Positions 24,077 through 32,748 of a stretch of 64,000 nucleotides of DNA are shown here, one piece after another. The notes below the pieces were generated by a model that had not been told where the DNA came from, searched no databases, and saw only the letters and a list, made by a program, of their open reading frames with translations. The translations under genes were made by a program, and so were the position numbers. This DNA comes from Nitrosarchaeum sp. (lineage in GTDB: Archaea > Thermoproteota > Nitrososphaeria > Nitrososphaerales > Nitrosopumilaceae): assembly GCA_025699025.1 (NCBI GenBank), contig JAILWJ010000001.1:1-64000 (forward strand), read 5' to 3'. Numbering within the stretch: the first letter of the stretch is position 1; every line of letters starts with the position of its first letter.

Positions 24077-25864
24077 TTAATCTGTGTCTTTTTCTTCTGC
24101 GGATAGCCAATTGTCAAACAGATGGGTCTGAGTGATCTGTCTTATTGCAAAAAATGTATCCAAAATTAGCGGAATTATTGCGATAAAACCTACTGTTGAG
24201 ATTATTATCTTGATGTTTTCTGATGTCACATCTACAAAACTAACAAACACCGCAGTCAGAGACAAAATCAATCCGATAAATATGATGTTGCGGATAACTC
24301 TGTGAACTGGCTTGTTGACTATCTGCTTTCCTTTCTGAAGATGGTTGATTGTAATTGCATCTGATATGTTTGTGATTATGGTTTCGGTTTTACCTATGAG
24401 TGAGAGAATTGGATAGACTAGGATTATTGCCGTAAGAATTCCTAAAAAGATTCCTGGATCCATGAAAAACGGAACTTCCGGATCTTCCAACAGTGCAATG
24501 ATTGACGGCGAGAAATAACTCATGCCTACCAAAATCAGGACGATCATCACAAAATGAACCAGAAATATTGGTCCGTATTTTTTTACGTCTATGATGCGTG
24601 TTTTCTTAGGCGCATCAGAATCCTGCTCTAATGACGTTCCTGCTCTGATGAATCGTCCGGCAAGGAAGATGCAATTAAGTAATTTTACCGGGATGATTGA
24701 ACGCTGATCTGCTACAGTTGGAAGTGCCCTTAAAAGAAGTGGCATTGCCAGCATTGTGATCAGCGCAACTGCTATTGTCACAGGGTAAATTGACTCGTTA
24801 ATGCTTCCACTGTCAACTCCGAGTTTTGCTATGATGAATGAAAATTCCCCAATTGGAATCATCATGGCTCCAATAGTTGATGCGCTGATGAACGTGTTGC
24901 CTGCCAGTGATGCTGCAAACATGTTTCCGATGAACTTTCCCACTATTGCAACTATGACTATGGGAATTGCAATCCATATGGCACCTGGCAACAGTGCAAT
25001 ATCTACCAGCATTCCTATTGATACAAAAAATATCACTATGAAAAAGTCTCTTAACGGTAAAACCCTGTGTGTTATGGACTCTGAAAATTTTGATGATGCA
25101 ATTATCATGCCCATCAAAAATGCTCCTACGGCGCTGCTCAATCCCAATAACTGTGCTAAAACGGAAAGCCCAAATGCTAGAGCCAGAGCAGTGATGAACT
25201 GAGCCTCCTCCATATTGATCTTGCTTACGTGCTCCAAAAGCCTTGGAATTATCTTGATTCCTATTGTAAAAGTCAGAACAAAAAACACAATGCTCTGAAT
25301 TATGATAAAACCAAAGTCTGCAATCTCGATACCGGCGCCTTTTGATGCATTGCCCAGCAATGTCAGCAGCAAAACTGCCGCAAGATCCTCAATTATCAAA
25401 ATGGTGACAACCGTATTCCATTCCTTTGTGTTGACCAGATTCAGATCACGCAAGAATCGTAGTGATACCGCAGTGCTTGTAATTGCCAGTATGCTTCCCA
25501 AGAATACGGCCTCAAGATGTGTCCAAGAAAGAGCCATGGCAAGAATATATCCCAAAAAGAAAACCACGCCCAACTGTACGGTTCCAATGATGATTCCGTT
25601 CAACCCAACTCGTCTTAATTTCTGGACGCTAAACTCCAGTCCTACAACAAAAAGTAGTATGATTATTCCAAATTCGGCTAACAGATTGATAATTTCAGTG
25701 TCTGTTACCACCCCCAGGCCAAATGGCCCTGCAACCATTCCGATTATGATGAATCCAATGATTGTTGGAAATTTTATTTTGTGCATAAAATATGCACATG
25801 CCATTCCTCCACCAAACAACACAGCAAGTAAACTGAGAAATTCTGTTACTCCTGCAGACACCAT
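24077..25864 (-). CDS. CPA2-family cation:proton antiporter
   Basis: The 595-residue membrane protein has about 12 segments of the Kef/Nha-type antiporter: FGGGMACAYFMHKIKFPTIIG, GLEFSVQKLRR, LGSILAITSTAVSLRFLRD and GMIIASSKFSE. A second hydrophobic part follows a charged linker (EQDSDAPKKTRIID) and has three to four more segments. There is no TrkA nucleotide-binding domain. It likely exchanges Na+ or K+ for H+. It starts just downstream of the Dps gene, in the same direction. Confidence 0.88.
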   Translation of the reverse strand: MVSAGVTEFLSLLAVLFGGGMACAYFMHKIKFPTIIGFIIIGMVAGPFGLGVVTDTEIINLLAEFGIIILLFVVGLEFSVQKLRRVGLNGIIIGTVQLGVVFFLGYILAMALSWTHLEAVFLGSILAITSTAVSLRFLRDLNLVNTKEWNTVVTILIIEDLAAVLLLTLLGNASKGAGIEIADFGFIIIQSIVFFVLTFTIGIKIIPRLLEHVSKINMEEAQFITALALAFGLSVLAQLLGLSSAVGAFLMGMIIASSKFSESITHRVLPLRDFFIVIFFVSIGMLVDIALLPGAIWIAIPIVIVAIVGKFIGNMFAASLAGNTFISASTIGAMMIPIGEFSFIIAKLGVDSGSINESIYPVTIAVALITMLAMPLLLRALPTVADQRSIIPVKLLNCIFLAGRFIRAGTSLEQDSDAPKKTRIIDVKKYGPIFLVHFVMIVLILVGMSYFSPSIIALLEDPEVPFFMDPGIFLGILTAIILVYPILSLIGKTETIITNISDAITINHLQKGKQIVNKPVHRVIRNIIFIGLILSLTAVFVSFVDVTSENIKIIISTVGFIAIIPLILDTFFAIRQITQTHLFDNWLSAEEKDTD

Positions 25865-25889
25865 GCTCAGTCACTTGGATTTTGATTGA

Positions 25890-26360
25890 TCATTCCAAGA
25901 ACGCTCTTAGCATCCATGCCATCTTTTCATGTTGTTCCATGAGTCCTGTGAGAAAATCAGACGTTCCTGCGTCCCCCAGCTTTGCACATACTTCAAGGTC
26001 GCGTCTCAGTGTCTGAATTACTGTCTCGTGATCAACTAGAAGGTTTCTCAGCATTGTTTGCGCCTCTGGGTATGTGTCTGGCTGCTCCTTTATTCTGCTG
26101 TTTCCTACAAATTCTGAAAGCGTGGCAATTGCTTTGCCTCCCAAGGATCTGCCCCTTTCTGCAACTTCGTCAATAACTCCGTCAATCTCTTCATATTGTG
26201 ATTCAAAGAACTTGTGCAGGTCATTGAACTGCATGCCTGTTACGTTCCAATGGTAGTTTCGCGTCTTTGTATACAAAACATACTCGTCGGCCAAAAGTCT
26301 GTTTAGAATGTCGACAATATTTTTTGTGTTCTCTACAGAAATGCCAATGTTTGCTTCCAT
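25890..26360 (-). CDS. dps: Dps-family ferritin-like protein
   Basis: Dps oxidises and stores iron with peroxide and can protect DNA. The 156-residue protein carries LLADEYVLYTKTRNYHWNVTG, then FNDLHKFFESQYEEIDGVIDE, giving the inter-subunit ferroxidase ligands (His in YHWN, His in LHKFF, Asp/Glu in FESQYEEID), and ends with LMEQHEKMAWML. Length fits the dodecameric family. The antiporter gene follows 25 bp downstream. Confidence 0.93.
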   Translation of the reverse strand: MEANIGISVENTKNIVDILNRLLADEYVLYTKTRNYHWNVTGMQFNDLHKFFESQYEEIDGVIDEVAERGRSLGGKAIATLSEFVGNSRIKEQPDTYPEAQTMLRNLLVDHETVIQTLRRDLEVCAKLGDAGTSDFLTGLMEQHEKMAWMLRAFLE

Positions 26361-26439
26361 GAGTCTCTGATGTCTTTATTTTATAAAAAGGATATGTTGC
26401 AAGTTGGATGATTATATCTTATAAAAAAGATTGAACCTC

Positions 26440-26760
26440 TTATGGCTCAATCACTGCAATTCTTTCATGTACTTTGTCATAGAAACCGTTTACTTCCATT
26501 GCGGGAACGTAAAATGATGCTGAAATCACATCACCCACTTTAACTCCACACTCGGAAACTACGACACTTACACCGTATTGTGATTCTCCTACACACCCAT
26601 GTTCAGTTATTGCCAGTACTGTAATGTCTTCAGTGACTTGTACTGGAACAAAGTTCCATGGAGTTAGCAATAGAACCAACATCACAGCTAATCCGCCTGC
26701 CATCAAGGCAATCACTGGAACAACTGGTGATTTCTTTTCTATTTGGTTTGTTTTTTGCAT
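26440..26760 (-). CDS. Hypothetical membrane-anchored protein with cysteines
   Basis: From ATG 26760 the 106-residue protein has a short cytosolic head (MQKTNQIEKKSP), one membrane segment (VIALMAGGLAVMLVLLLTPW) and an external domain with two cysteines (HGCVGES, VSECGVKVGD) that could form a disulfide. A ribosome binding site GAGGTG precedes this ATG by seven bases, which is why the longer frame starting at 26835 is not used. Function unknown. Confidence 0.65.
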   Translation of the reverse strand: MQKTNQIEKKSPVVPVIALMAGGLAVMLVLLLTPWNFVPVQVTEDITVLAITEHGCVGESQYGVSVVVSECGVKVGDVISASFYVPAMEVNGFYDKVHERIAVIEP

Positions 26761-26863
26761 GTTATACACCTCACACTGGTTTTGGTGATTTTGCAATATA
26801 ATCAAGATGATTACAGTGCGGTTATTTGCAGGCAAATTGATATGCTGCCTCTTACGTCATAAT

Positions 26864-27394
26864 ATGATGAGTTCTAAAAAGACCTCAAGCATTACATTTC
26901 GCATTGATGATAGTTATGGTGACATTCTAAGAAAAGTGGCTGAAAAAGAAGGCATGAGCTTGAACACCTTAGCAAACAAGATATTTGGACAATATGTAGA
27001 GTATGACATTTTTTCTACAAAATTTGGAATGCTAAAGATAAGCACTGATACATTTAGGAGGATACTCTCTAAGATATCTGATCAAGATATAATTGATCTG
27101 GCTACTAGAGCAGGTTCTCAAGAAGCCAAAGAATTCATTTTGTTCAAGTGGAAGGAACTCAACACTGACAGTGTGACTGATTTTATTTTGTTGCTTTTTG
27201 AATACTGTGGATATGGAAGATGTCACATGGATAGAAAAGAAGGAAAAATCTCAGTCAGCGTACATCATGATCTGAAAGAAAAGGGCTCTTTGTATCTTGA
27301 ACACCTTTTGACATCACTCATTCAAACAACGCTGAAAAAACCGTCTACTGTTGATTCTACTGAGGATGTATTGACATTACACTTTCAACCTTGA
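26864..27394 (+). CDS. RHH-like regulator with a C-terminal 130-residue domain
   Basis: From ATG 26864 the product has 176 residues. The N-terminus (SSITFRIDDSYGDILRKVAE, LNTLANKIFGQYVEY) resembles a ribbon-helix-helix domain. The remainder (LATRAGSQEAKEFILFKWKE, VSVHHDLKEKGSLYLEHLLT) matches in layout the protein at 48344-48886, so these are paralogues. The upstream frame could be extended to 26807 but lacks similarity there. It is probably a transcription regulator with a sensing domain. Confidence 0.65.
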   Translation: MMSSKKTSSITFRIDDSYGDILRKVAEKEGMSLNTLANKIFGQYVEYDIFSTKFGMLKISTDTFRRILSKISDQDIIDLATRAGSQEAKEFILFKWKELNTDSVTDFILLLFEYCGYGRCHMDRKEGKISVSVHHDLKEKGSLYLEHLLTSLIQTTLKKPSTVDSTEDVLTLHFQP

Positions 27395-27437
27395 AAATTA
27401 TGTGATCATTAATAACACAATACCTATAATTCATACT

Positions 27438-27878
27438 ATGACTAACCGATACATTTGGATTGGTATTGCAGTTGGCGTGTTTATTGCAGGCATTGGAATT
27501 GGATATGGTGTTTCTCAAAATGCTTCCACTTTCAACTATATGCATATGACTCCACAACAAATGCAACAAATGATGAATGATCCTAACATGATGAACCAAT
27601 GGCATCAAACTATGACAAACGATCCTCAAGCCATGACTACTTGGATGCAAACTATGATGAACGATCCTCAGGCCATGACACAGATGCATAATATGATGAT
27701 GAACAACCAACAACACATGAATCAGATGATGCAGCCCATGATGAATCACATGATGAACGATCCCCAATTGCAACAACAAATGATGAATAGCATGATGCAG
27801 CATCAGGGAATGATGAACTACATGATGAACAATACACAATGGCAAAACATGATGATGGGAAACCACATGATGCCATAA
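27438..27878 (+). CDS. Methionine-rich membrane-anchored protein, possible copper binder
   Basis: The 146-residue protein has an N-terminal membrane segment (IWIGIAVGVFIAGIGIGYGV) and an external part made almost only of Met, Gln, Asn, His and Thr, with recurring MMNDPxxM and NDPQAMT units, and ends NMMMGNHMMP. Clusters of Met and His are typical of Cu(I)-binding extracytoplasmic proteins. A TRASH-domain regulator and DUF4396 protein follow. ATG 27438 is preferred to 27402 because it places the membrane segment at the start. Copper handling would suit an ammonia oxidiser, but is inference. Confidence 0.65.
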   Translation: MTNRYIWIGIAVGVFIAGIGIGYGVSQNASTFNYMHMTPQQMQQMMNDPNMMNQWHQTMTNDPQAMTTWMQTMMNDPQAMTQMHNMMMNNQQHMNQMMQPMMNHMMNDPQLQQQMMNSMMQHQGMMNYMMNNTQWQNMMMGNHMMP

Positions 27879-28073
27879 TCTTATTTTTTAATTCTTCTGA
27901 ATCCTACTTTTCCAATTTCACAACAGAGCTATTGTTGACTTTATTTCTTGATGTCTGTTTGTAACATTTTGCATGTATGCGAAGAGATATCATCTAATTC
28001 ATACTGAGAATTATACCTACGGTGTTTTGTATTCTGATCGGTTTATAGGTATGAAACCAGTAATGCCAATAAT

Positions 28074-28532
28074 TTGCCAGTAGAACTTGATGACACTGAC
28101 ATTGCCATTCTCAAATCTCTGATGGAAGATGGGCGAAAATCATTTAGGACAATATCTAGGGAATTAAAAATCAGTACCCCTACAATAAAGGCAAGATATG
28201 ACAGACTGGTAAATATCGGACTGATAAAATCCATACGACCTGAGATTGACGTTACAATGATATCCAATTCAAATAAAAAATCTCTCTCAGATGATCTGAT
28301 TGAATCTCTTAAAGTAAAGAAAAAACATTTTCATCTCAACATTGATAACCTGAAAGTAAAAATGCAATGTGATTTCTGCAAAGGACCAATTAATGACAAA
28401 CCCAAGGTTCTAAAATTTGCAAACATTGAACGATTCTTTTGCTGTATATCTTGCAGATCTGACTATAAAGAAAAGTATGGTGGAAGAATACAATCCATAA
28501 TAGAGAAACATAGAGAAAATAAAAAAAATTAA
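28074..28532 (+). CDS. HTH-TRASH metal-responsive transcription regulator
   Basis: The 152-residue protein has an Lrp/AsnC-type HTH (DDTDIAILKSLMEDGRKSFR, ISRELKISTPTIKARYDRL) and a C-terminal TRASH zinc-finger-like domain: CDFCKGPI, then FCCISCRSDYKEKYGG. TRASH domains sense or carry metals, notably copper, in archaeal regulators. The start is TTG 28074. It converges with the DUF4396 gene, overlapping by four bases, and follows the Met-rich protein. Confidence 0.85.
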   Translation: MPVELDDTDIAILKSLMEDGRKSFRTISRELKISTPTIKARYDRLVNIGLIKSIRPEIDVTMISNSNKKSLSDDLIESLKVKKKHFHLNIDNLKVKMQCDFCKGPINDKPKVLKFANIERFFCCISCRSDYKEKYGGRIQSIIEKHRENKKN

Positions 28533-29008
28533 TGGCAAGAAGGCTTTCTTCCCTCTTGAACTGCCTTTCTCATGGCATAGTACATTATCGGGTATGATGC
28601 TGCAAATCCTGCAACAAGAATTATCCCCATTCCTGCCCAAAATATGGCGCCAAACAACGCTGCACCCATAAAGCCCGGGATGAGAAATGCTACAGTGTTT
28701 TCTGCAAATTCCATGGCAGATATGCTTGCAGTGTCCCCAACTAGGGCAACTCTTACTGCTTTTTTCAATGGCAGTGTCTTTAGCATGGGAATTACGGTGA
28801 ATGCATAGCCAGTTGTAAATGCCAAGCTCACCGCCAGGACCAGTGTTGTAATTATGTCCAGTCCTAGGAAATATCCTATTGCCGCCCCGATTGCTTCGCC
28901 AACATTGCATCCAAGCAGACATCGCAGTGTGTGTTTTGCGGTTTCTTTTGGAAGATTCAGTGAATGCTGTCCATGATTTGCGTGTGGTGTTTTTGATTGT
29001 GGTTTCAC
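28529..29008 (-). CDS. DUF4396-type membrane protein
   Basis: The 159-residue protein has a His-containing head (KTPHANHGQHSLNLPKETAK), the motif CLLGCNVGEAIGAAIGYFLG and four membrane segments, ending EGRKPSCH. CLLGCNxGE and MEFAEN are typical of DUF4396, a family often beside metal-resistance genes. The Cys and His residues in membrane and tail could bind metal. Confidence 0.75.
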   Translation of the reverse strand: MKPQSKTPHANHGQHSLNLPKETAKHTLRCLLGCNVGEAIGAAIGYFLGLDIITTLVLAVSLAFTTGYAFTVIPMLKTLPLKKAVRVALVGDTASISAMEFAENTVAFLIPGFMGAALFGAIFWAGMGIILVAGFAASYPIMYYAMRKAVQEGRKPSCH

Positions 29009-29105
29009 AAACTAGTATGCAATCATGAGATAGTTATCTGCTGGACTTTACAATTGTAAAGACTACTATTGATGTATCCTGTGTTCTACACCACAATGAC
29101 ACAAA

Positions 29106-29522
29106 ATGTATCTCCAACAAACACAATCAAACAGAATCCACGAACTTGTCTATTGGGGGATTAGGGCATCACTAGGTGTGATCTTTTTTGTGTATGGCCT
29201 GCAAAAATTTGATCCAATTTGGAAGCAACATCTAGTCAATTTTGGATTGCCTCCGGAATTGCAAATTCCTGTCGCACTAGCTGAGACTATAGGGGGAATA
29301 TTCCTAATAGCCGGCTTTATGACTAGGATTACTGGGGTGATATTCTCGGTAATACTGCTAGATGCCATATTTCACATTAGGTGGGAAAACGGATTCTTTA
29401 TAGCCCAAGGCGGATGGGACTATGATCTTGCACTTTTAGCAATGACTTTGCTTGTTATTGTTACAGGAGCAGGAAAGATCTCTGTCAATTCATTGTTGAG
29501 TATTCCAAAAACTCTTCAATGA
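29106..29522 (+). CDS. DoxX-family membrane protein
   Basis: The 138-residue, four-segment protein has WGIRASLGVIFFVYGLQKFD, ALAETIGGIFLIAGFMTRIT and HIRWENGFFIAQGGWDYDLAL, the DoxX pattern. DoxX relatives act with quinone- or thiol-linked redox enzymes. It is divergent from DUF4396. Confidence 0.85.
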   Translation: MYLQQTQSNRIHELVYWGIRASLGVIFFVYGLQKFDPIWKQHLVNFGLPPELQIPVALAETIGGIFLIAGFMTRITGVIFSVILLDAIFHIRWENGFFIAQGGWDYDLALLAMTLLVIVTGAGKISVNSLLSIPKTLQ

Positions 29523-29648
29523 TTTATTTTTTCTACAAACACTAACAATATCTTAATCTGTACTTTTGATTTACTATTTTAATTTCCCTCCAAATCTAAA
29601 ACAAATTTGGACAAATTCTTTTATGCAAAAATTATATGGATTCATTCA

Positions 29649-30947
29649 ATGAACAAGAGTCTAAAATACCTCGCGATACTAGCTTTGGTACCTCTTTTTA
29701 CTGCAGGTCTTACCACTGACTATCAAACAGCTGATGCTGCAAAAAGTCAGGGCACAAATGCTCCTGGTAGGATGGGCGTCCAGTCATATGGTTCTGCAAA
29801 TGCGGGAATAGTGTGCGGAGATGTTCTCTGCAAGGACTATCCTGGTGGAAAAGCAGGCTATGATGCAGATCAAGGAAAATCTCAAACTGCACCGCCTTCC
29901 ACAAGAGCAGAAGAATCAACAGTAACTGAGAAACCAACAGCACAAGAATCCCAGACGACCATGTCATCAACTGATGATTCGGGTTCAGTACTTCGACTAG
30001 CAAGAGCAAATGTTCCTGCGACAATCCCAATGCATCAAGGATACTATAACGGAGAATTTGTCTATTTTATCATCACAGATTCCAGTGATCCTACACATGC
30101 AGACGTTATTTCAAAAAGTCAAAAGTGGAAAGTAGAACTTGCTCCAATGCTAAAGAATACTCCAAAGGAGGCACTCTCTAAAACATACATGTTTACAAAT
30201 GGAATTTCTGGTGATGGTGTTCATGGATTTCAAGGTGAAGTCTTTACAAGCACCCCAGCACAGCCAGAAAAATACAGCGCATTAACATCACATGTACACG
30301 TAACCTGGAGAGATGGAAAGCAACCAACTTTGCTTGATTCCGAGCAAAAGATTCTAGATGCATCCAAAAGAGGAGAAGTATCTCTTACCGAAGTCCCAGT
30401 TGTCTTGAACATGCCTCATATAGTTTGGCCAGGTGGTCAGATGAAAGTAAAGCAAGACAAGACGCTTACTGATGAAACCCCATATGGCGATGCACAAGTT
30501 CTTGACATTGACACAAAGAAAAAGTCAGTGACATTTATTGCTCATCGAGGTTGGGGTCCAGACGGTAGAACCATCTATTACATTGTAACTGATGCCACGC
30601 CAAGTGGTCCAGCTGAAATGATGGGAGTAGTAAGCACACCTACATCTGCAAAACTTATTGCAAACTCTGCAGCAGTGGATCTATACCAGTTCATGAATGG
30701 AATACAGGGCTCCGGCCCAATGGGATTCCAAGCAGGAATTGCAGCAGGAGCACCCGGTGATGAGAACTATAGTCCCATGTGGCGAATATTCATGATTGGA
30801 TGGAAAGACCCGTCAAGTGCACAATTGCTAGAAACCATACCTGACATTACTGCCTATCAAGATGCAGGACTAATCGATGTTGGATTGGCAAGGCCTATGG
30901 ACAGTGATCATATTGTAAACTGTCCGTTTATTGATCCGTTCCAATAG
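29649..30947 (+). CDS. Secreted two-domain protein of unknown function
   Basis: From ATG 29649 the 432-residue protein has a signal peptide (MNKSLKYLAILALVPLFTAG), a low-complexity Thr/Ser linker (about 75-105) and two similar domains. Each contains a YYNGEFVYFIITDSSDP or RTIYYIVTDATPSGP strand, then a FTNGISGDGVHGFQGEVF or QFMNGIQGSGPMGFQAGIA loop and a HVTWRDGKQP or MIGWKDPSSA strand. The repeats indicate internal duplication. Residue GIVCGDVLCKDYPG near the N-terminus could bind metal or form a disulfide. The upstream frame to 29607 would add residues before the signal and is unlikely. Function unknown. Confidence 0.75.
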   Translation: MNKSLKYLAILALVPLFTAGLTTDYQTADAAKSQGTNAPGRMGVQSYGSANAGIVCGDVLCKDYPGGKAGYDADQGKSQTAPPSTRAEESTVTEKPTAQESQTTMSSTDDSGSVLRLARANVPATIPMHQGYYNGEFVYFIITDSSDPTHADVISKSQKWKVELAPMLKNTPKEALSKTYMFTNGISGDGVHGFQGEVFTSTPAQPEKYSALTSHVHVTWRDGKQPTLLDSEQKILDASKRGEVSLTEVPVVLNMPHIVWPGGQMKVKQDKTLTDETPYGDAQVLDIDTKKKSVTFIAHRGWGPDGRTIYYIVTDATPSGPAEMMGVVSTPTSAKLIANSAAVDLYQFMNGIQGSGPMGFQAGIAAGAPGDENYSPMWRIFMIGWKDPSSAQLLETIPDITAYQDAGLIDVGLARPMDSDHIVNCPFIDPFQ

Positions 30948-30970
30948 GAACGCTTCTTTTTTCTTTTTTT
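30948..30970 (+). terminator. T-rich terminator
   Basis: A run of T with few C follows the stop codon of the secreted two-domain protein. Confidence 0.45.
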
Positions 30971-31126
30971 GCTTAGTTGAAAATTAGGCACCAGAATTCA
31001 AAATTTGTTATGTGTTGGTGAATGGAATAATTTTCAAAATGATTCAGTTCAATTGTTCTAGTAATTTATTCTCATAATCTGGAACAAGTTATTTTCTTAA
31101 ATATGCTTATTTGGCTGTTTACTTGA

Positions 31127-31465
31127 TTGGCAAACAAGTTCAGCTTAACTCAAGTAAAAAAATACAATATCAATCACAAGATTCTTGAAAGTTTGGCCAG
31201 TCTTGAATCCCGGATAATCCTTTTTTCAATAATAAAAAGCTCGAAAACTGCTGAAGATATAGCAAAAAAAGAAAACATTCCACAGAGTACAGTTTATTCC
31301 AAGCTCCACGAGCTGGAAGATCTGGGTCTGATATGTGTTGAAAAAACGATAAAATCTGGCGCAGGAAGGCTCACAAAGTTTTATCAAAGTCGCATCAGTA
31401 GCATAACAATGAATCTAAATTCTGTCGAACCCCATTTTATTTTGACTCCTGTCTCAACAAGCTGA
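31127..31465 (+). CDS. Small winged-helix transcription regulator
   Basis: The 112-residue protein has a winged HTH: ILESLASLESRIILFSIIKS, then AEDIAKKENIPQSTVYSKLH and ELEDLGLICVEKTI with a basic wing (SGAGRLTKFYQS). It resembles TrmB/ArsR-type archaeal regulators without a sensor domain. The start is TTG 31127. Confidence 0.8.
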   Translation: MANKFSLTQVKKYNINHKILESLASLESRIILFSIIKSSKTAEDIAKKENIPQSTVYSKLHELEDLGLICVEKTIKSGAGRLTKFYQSRISSITMNLNSVEPHFILTPVSTS

Positions 31466-31523
31466 CATTCCTTGTTAATTTTTTATTGTAACAAATGTTT
31501 TCTTTATTTAATGCAAAAAGAGT

Positions 31524-31665
31524 ATTGGAAAACTGGACGTGAAATTAGATGCCAATAGAACCACTTCCATGGTCGGAGTAGGGTGACTTTCATTATCTTC
31601 CAGTTTTCCAATGCCTCTAGGCCTGTGAAGACTTGTAAAGGACTGTCAGACGCAACACGATGACC
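31524..31665 (+). ncRNA. Candidate structured non-coding RNA
   Basis: The 360-base gap between two genes contains the perfect 14-bp inverted repeat ATTGGAAAACTGGA (31524-31537) and TCCAGTTTTCCAAT (31599-31612), enclosing 61 bases. The loop has higher G+C than the surroundings and could form inner pairing (CCACTTCC with GGAGTAGG). TATA-like TTTTATTG (31481-31488) and TTTATTTA (31503-31510) lie upstream. No start codon gives a long frame here. RNase P and SRP signatures were looked for and not seen. Strand and 3' end are uncertain. Confidence 0.45.
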
Positions 31666-31825
31666 TATTTAGTTTGTACTTTCTAAATTATTATAGATAC
31701 ACATCATTCTATTGTATTATTTTAAAAAACTAAATCAAAAAATCATTTTTAATTTATTCCATGATCATATAATATGATGATGAATTCATCTCTATGTTTA
31801 ATATCAAAAATATGTATTTCACATC

Positions 31826-32128
31826 ATGAGTGATCAAGACACAAAACCTTGGGTAATTGTAAGCAATGTAAAAGAAAACACGACTCCTCAGGACTTGGCA
31901 CGAATCTCCCCGCTTGTTTCTGCGCTTGTTGATGACTGGCAGTCCAAAGGCAAGATAATGTGGTCTGGCGCGTTTGATAACGAGGCCTCCTCCATGGCAG
32001 TTTTTGAGGCTACAGAACAAGAGGCAAAAGAGTTTTTCCAAAAATATGGCGATGTCTGCTCTGGTGTTTTGGAATACAAGACATACCAGTGGGATGCCAT
32101 GCCTATACTCTCAATTATTTCCAAATAA
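31826..32128 (+). CDS. YciI-like/dimeric alpha-beta barrel small protein
   Basis: The 100-residue protein WVIVSNVKENTTPQDLARIS, WQSKGKIMWSGAFD and AVFEATEQEAKEFFQKYGDV has the beta-alpha-beta pattern of small ferredoxin-like dimers such as YCII or EthD relatives. The active site His-Asp of YciI is not clear. Function unknown. Confidence 0.65.
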   Translation: MSDQDTKPWVIVSNVKENTTPQDLARISPLVSALVDDWQSKGKIMWSGAFDNEASSMAVFEATEQEAKEFFQKYGDVCSGVLEYKTYQWDAMPILSIISK

Positions 32129-32388
32129 TTGAGCATTTTTTGTCCTAGCATTGTATGATTGTGATTTGTTTTTCTAATTCTGTATTTTGCCTATCTGGAG
32201 GTATTCTTTTGATTTAGTTCTTATCTTATGTTCTAAATTTGTAAAATAAAGATCTAATTTTAATTGTTTTAGAATAATTCTCTACCATGCATGTGTTTAC
32301 ATGGTTGACTTGTTGTACCAAATGTCAAAAAATTACTGTTAATCATTTTCCACGACTTAAATCGCATCATATCTGTGAAAAATAACTG

Positions 32389-32574
32389 GTGTCTTGTGTG
32401 ACTTGTAGGGGAATCTGTGAACGATACAGGTCACAAAAGAAAAGATATCACGTGGGAACCAAACGATGCACCTCATGTGATATCTATATTGATTATCAAG
32501 ACATAACATGTCCGTGTTGCAACACTCACCTAAGATCCAAACGTAAAGTAAAATATCGAGATAAATCCAAATAA
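32389..32574 (+). CDS. Small double zinc-ribbon protein
   Basis: The 61-residue basic protein reads MSCVTCRGICERYRSQKKRY, then KRCTSCDIYIDYQDITCPCC, ending in KRKVKYRDKSK. Its CxxC pairs form one full ribbon and an extra N-terminal CVTCRGIC. The start is GTG 32389. It probably binds nucleic acid. Confidence 0.7.
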   Translation: MSCVTCRGICERYRSQKKRYHVGTKRCTSCDIYIDYQDITCPCCNTHLRSKRKVKYRDKSK

Positions 32575-32748
32575 TTTTTCTGTAGCGATGTTGCTCTTAT
32601 CTGTATTTTACTTTTGATTTTCTTGACATCTTATTTTGTAATTCTGTTCCACATGTGAAGAATGACATGTTTCTTAGTTTCTAAATTTGTATTCTATGTG
32701 TAAAGAATCATGTCATAGCTTATACATCTTTGAAATTGTTTCACTGTA

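Noticed and set aside
25302-25889. 195-codon plus-strand frame
   Set aside because: It mirrors the CPA2 antiporter gene and shows no domain of its own.
26807-26863. N-terminal extension of the RHH-like gene
   Set aside because: It lies in promoter-like AT sequence, and the paralogue has no matching extension.
31524-31665. RNase P RNA or SRP RNA
   Set aside because: Conserved sequence signatures of either RNA are not present.
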